From Sipunculus nudus (Eukaryota > Annelida > Sipuncula > Golfingiida > Sipunculidae), in NCBI GenBank assembly GCA_026874595.1, contig CM049310.1, positions 83,363,056 to 83,427,055 of the forward strand: 64,000 bases of DNA, written 5' to 3'. The position numbers were made by a program, and so were the translations under genes. Shown piece by piece: positions 61,301-64,000 of the stretch; within the stretch, counting starts at the first letter, position 1; each line of letters begins with the position of its first letter. A model generated the notes under the pieces. It had not been told where the DNA came from and did not search any database. It saw only the letters and a list, made by a program, of their open reading frames with translations.

Positions 61301-64000
61301 GGACAACATTAGAATGCATCAACACAGAAATTAGAGAATTTATAATTGCATACAGCAGTCACCTCATTAGCTTTGGTTTTTCCGTAAACTCTGTTTTCTC
61401 TTTTATCTATTATTCTGTCCACAGTTCTTCCTACAGTTTCTATAAAGTATAATCCTGTAATCAACTAAACAAATCATAGAAAAAATCAGATTCTGAGATT
61501 CTATCATGGTATTTCAAGCAAAATAACTTCATGCCATCTTGTTGACTTCATCTTAACTGTGGACCATGGCCATAAGGACTTCTATTATTGCATATAGACC
61601 ACACTGAGTTGCTGCTGGATGCATTTTTTTTCTGGTAAATTAATCTCACTCACTCTTTGACATATAGAATATCAGTATTTTATCAATACACTTGTATGCA
61701 CCAATAACTACTATTAAATTTTCTCTTGATTTTCTGTTATAATATTTTCAATAACAGATCTCTGAAAACCATGCAATAATCGAGACTGAATTTTCTCCTT
61801 CTAGCCAGTCCTAATGTTTATACAAGTAAAAAGATCGAATGCATCCATGTTATATTTATATCATATAACTGAAAATGGGCATTAAATTGCCAAATTATCA
61901 TCTTTTACCTTTAAAACTGAAGATCAAGTACATTACTTCCTTCCACGTCCACAAATGACAATATATGCTGCCCAAAGGGAGGAGATGCTCAAATATGTCA
62001 AATACTAGAAGACTGAACTTAAACAGAAACACAGATTTAGTCAATCTTCTCCTAAAGAACATTATACAATCTGTCACATGAAGAAAACCCAGACTTATTT
62101 TCTGTGATACAAGCGTTATAGACATCTGCACTTATTTGATTAGATACGAGGGTCGGCTTGATATATTTGAGGGGTTAAAATTTTGCTTTTTCTTTTTTTC
62201 ATTGTTTGTGAGGGTTCCATTTTTGCCATCTCACAATACAAGAGACCTATTAACAGAGTATAACCATTATTATGTGAATTAATTATGTCAAATATTACAT
62301 GCACATAATCTTCTTAACCAAAAATATTGTTCCTTTATGGTAGAGAAGATGTGATATCATTTGAAACACCAATCTTGGAACACACACAATATATTTTAAT
62401 TCATTATATCTACTTTTAAAACTTACTTGCATTTGACAATGGGAACTCTTATTCATGAGTTTTATTTTCGTGATAATTTCCCTTTTGATAATATTGCAAA
62501 TTTGGATTTCTCACTAACTAAAAGGCAACCATAGTATATCAAAGTAGGGTAATACAACATGGAGGTACATACATTGACATTATACACTGATGGATTTTTT
62601 ATATATATTTTTTATTACACAGCTATCATCCAAATCAATAATACTCGAATAAATAGACTGGTACTTCACTTGCGTATCAGTGCATACCCTATCAAGTGAT
62701 TAAGGATGCACATAAAAGATGTGAATAAAAAAAACCCCAGAAAACATGCATAAAGCAGCAGGATAATCAGCTGACAGCTGACATTAGCACATGTCTTCTT
62801 TTTATTTGGGAATATTAATCTTTGGCTGAATGTTTATTATTAAAAAAAACTTGGCAAACAATCCAACTAAGGAGTGACTCTTGCATTCCTCCAGTGACCT
62901 CCGTCGGACGACTGGCTATTGACTGTGGGTAGGGAAGACTGTTTAACCAGTTGCCAGCCAGGTGTCTGTGACCTATCTGTATGAGCTACACCAATGTTTC
63001 ATTTCATGCTTCATGTAGAAGTCTGTTTGCTCAGACATACATTACATCACATCCCGTTGTCTCCATCACAAATCAATAAGACAAGCTATATGGGTTATTT
63101 ACAATGGGTCATCTGCTGCTAAACCCCACGGAACATGAGCTCAAGGGTCAGGGGGTAAATTGACGGTGGGCTTGTTTACAACGTCAGGTTTATATACTCT
63201 GTGAGATGTGGCGAGAAGTTATGACACCGCCCATTAATTACACCCACACAGTCGGTATGTATCAGCCACGAGACCTCCGGGAGACCTCCCGTTGTATTTA
63301 TGTACCGTTACTGAATCAGGTCTTCACCATCCTGCTCCACATCACTCTCCCATATCCGTCTGGTATTGACCTAAATGAGGCCAAAGTAGATTTGTCATTT
63401 TTTCCAGGTCACTTGCTCCAGGAAATGGGAAGAGTTTTACATCATACACAGTGGCTCTGTATCTTAATCTTCGCTTGGAGAACAGTGGTATACTCAACCA
63501 ATGCAAAATGTTCTCCTTCAATGACACCTCTGGCCAAGGTCTTTAACACAAAGATGTGCCCTCTCCAACCAGCAGGGAATATAGATACTGGTTGTAGGTG
63601 ATTGGTAACTGTGAGTCAATAACCTTACAGGTTCTGTAATGGTCTGCTCAGGTTTTATGCTCTTAACAAGCGTAATATTAACACCGAACAGGCCTGAAAT
63701 AGCCAGATCAGGAAGTGGCATGTAAAGAAGACAGACACTTAAGGTTATTCTGTGATATCAGACTAAACATTTTGGTGATTGCTTTTTAAAACAAACCATT
63801 TTTCAACAAGAGCTGATATAAAATGATCTTACCAAGAAGTTTTACTCCTTATATTCAAAGATATAGATACTACATAAACAGGTGTTTAAGTGGATTTATG
63901 TTGTTCCAGGATCATGAGTGTTTGATGATATCATTTTAATATCCATTGCACAGGTAAATATATGATATAAGATAGAGGTGTTGATGAGATGTGGCATAAA
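61301..64000 (+). other. Terminal unique stretch, nothing recognised
   Basis: No KCNQ exon 2 or other recognised exon. The frame 63206-63601 (131 codons, ATG start) is the longest outside repeats and the KCNQ exon. It shows no known domain, lies in slightly GC-richer sequence and overlaps two opposite-strand frames. Confidence 0.45.

Overview
This is a eukaryotic, AT-rich, largely non-coding window. One coding exon can be supported: 8309-8724 (+), the first coding exon of a KCNQ (Kv7) voltage-gated potassium channel. It ends in a canonical GTAAGT splice donor inside a valine codon just before the first membrane helix. No later KCNQ exon (S1 remainder, S4, GYGD pore) was found by eye on the + strand downstream. 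The simplest reading is that about the last 55 kb of the window is the first KCNQ intron. The organism looks like a marine invertebrate, most likely a mollusc and perhaps a bivalve. That rests on the KCNQ exon mixing features of the two vertebrate KCNQ branches, a tRNA-derived SINE with a metazoan-type GC-rich central domain, and tandem-repeat-cored mobile elements of the kind bivalve genomes carry. The species is not determined.

Layout. 1-7140: AT-rich flank with a (TA)42 tract, a minus-strand SINE (779-967), a CRE/E-box cluster (4043-4249) and one TTAA-type MITE (6096-6531). 7140-8308: GC-richer promoter/5' leader candidate. 8309-8724: KCNQ exon. 8725-64000: putative intron filled with repeats. 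These are three copies of a palindrome-cored tandem-repeat transposon (11932-13113 minus, 27860-29577 plus, 30515-32420 plus); a related family (32838-33359 and 48193-50765); two more MITE copies (17518-17985 plus, 46101-46563 minus); a short TIR element (41538-41729); and several minisatellites. The main minisatellites are a 34-bp array (16408-17225), a 24-27-bp array with a 402-bp higher-order period (34780-37020), and a 33-bp array with an internal 861-bp duplication (53873-55225). Between them lie long unique AT-rich stretches with no recognisable exon.

The most unusual signal is the 12-bp perfect palindrome GGTGGCGCCACC. It occurs exactly about 19 times and is spaced alternately about 129 and 149 bp in three elements. 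It also appears in a second, otherwise different repeat family. No bacterial, CRISPR, operon or viral gene system is present. All readings were made by eye; no alignment or database search was run.
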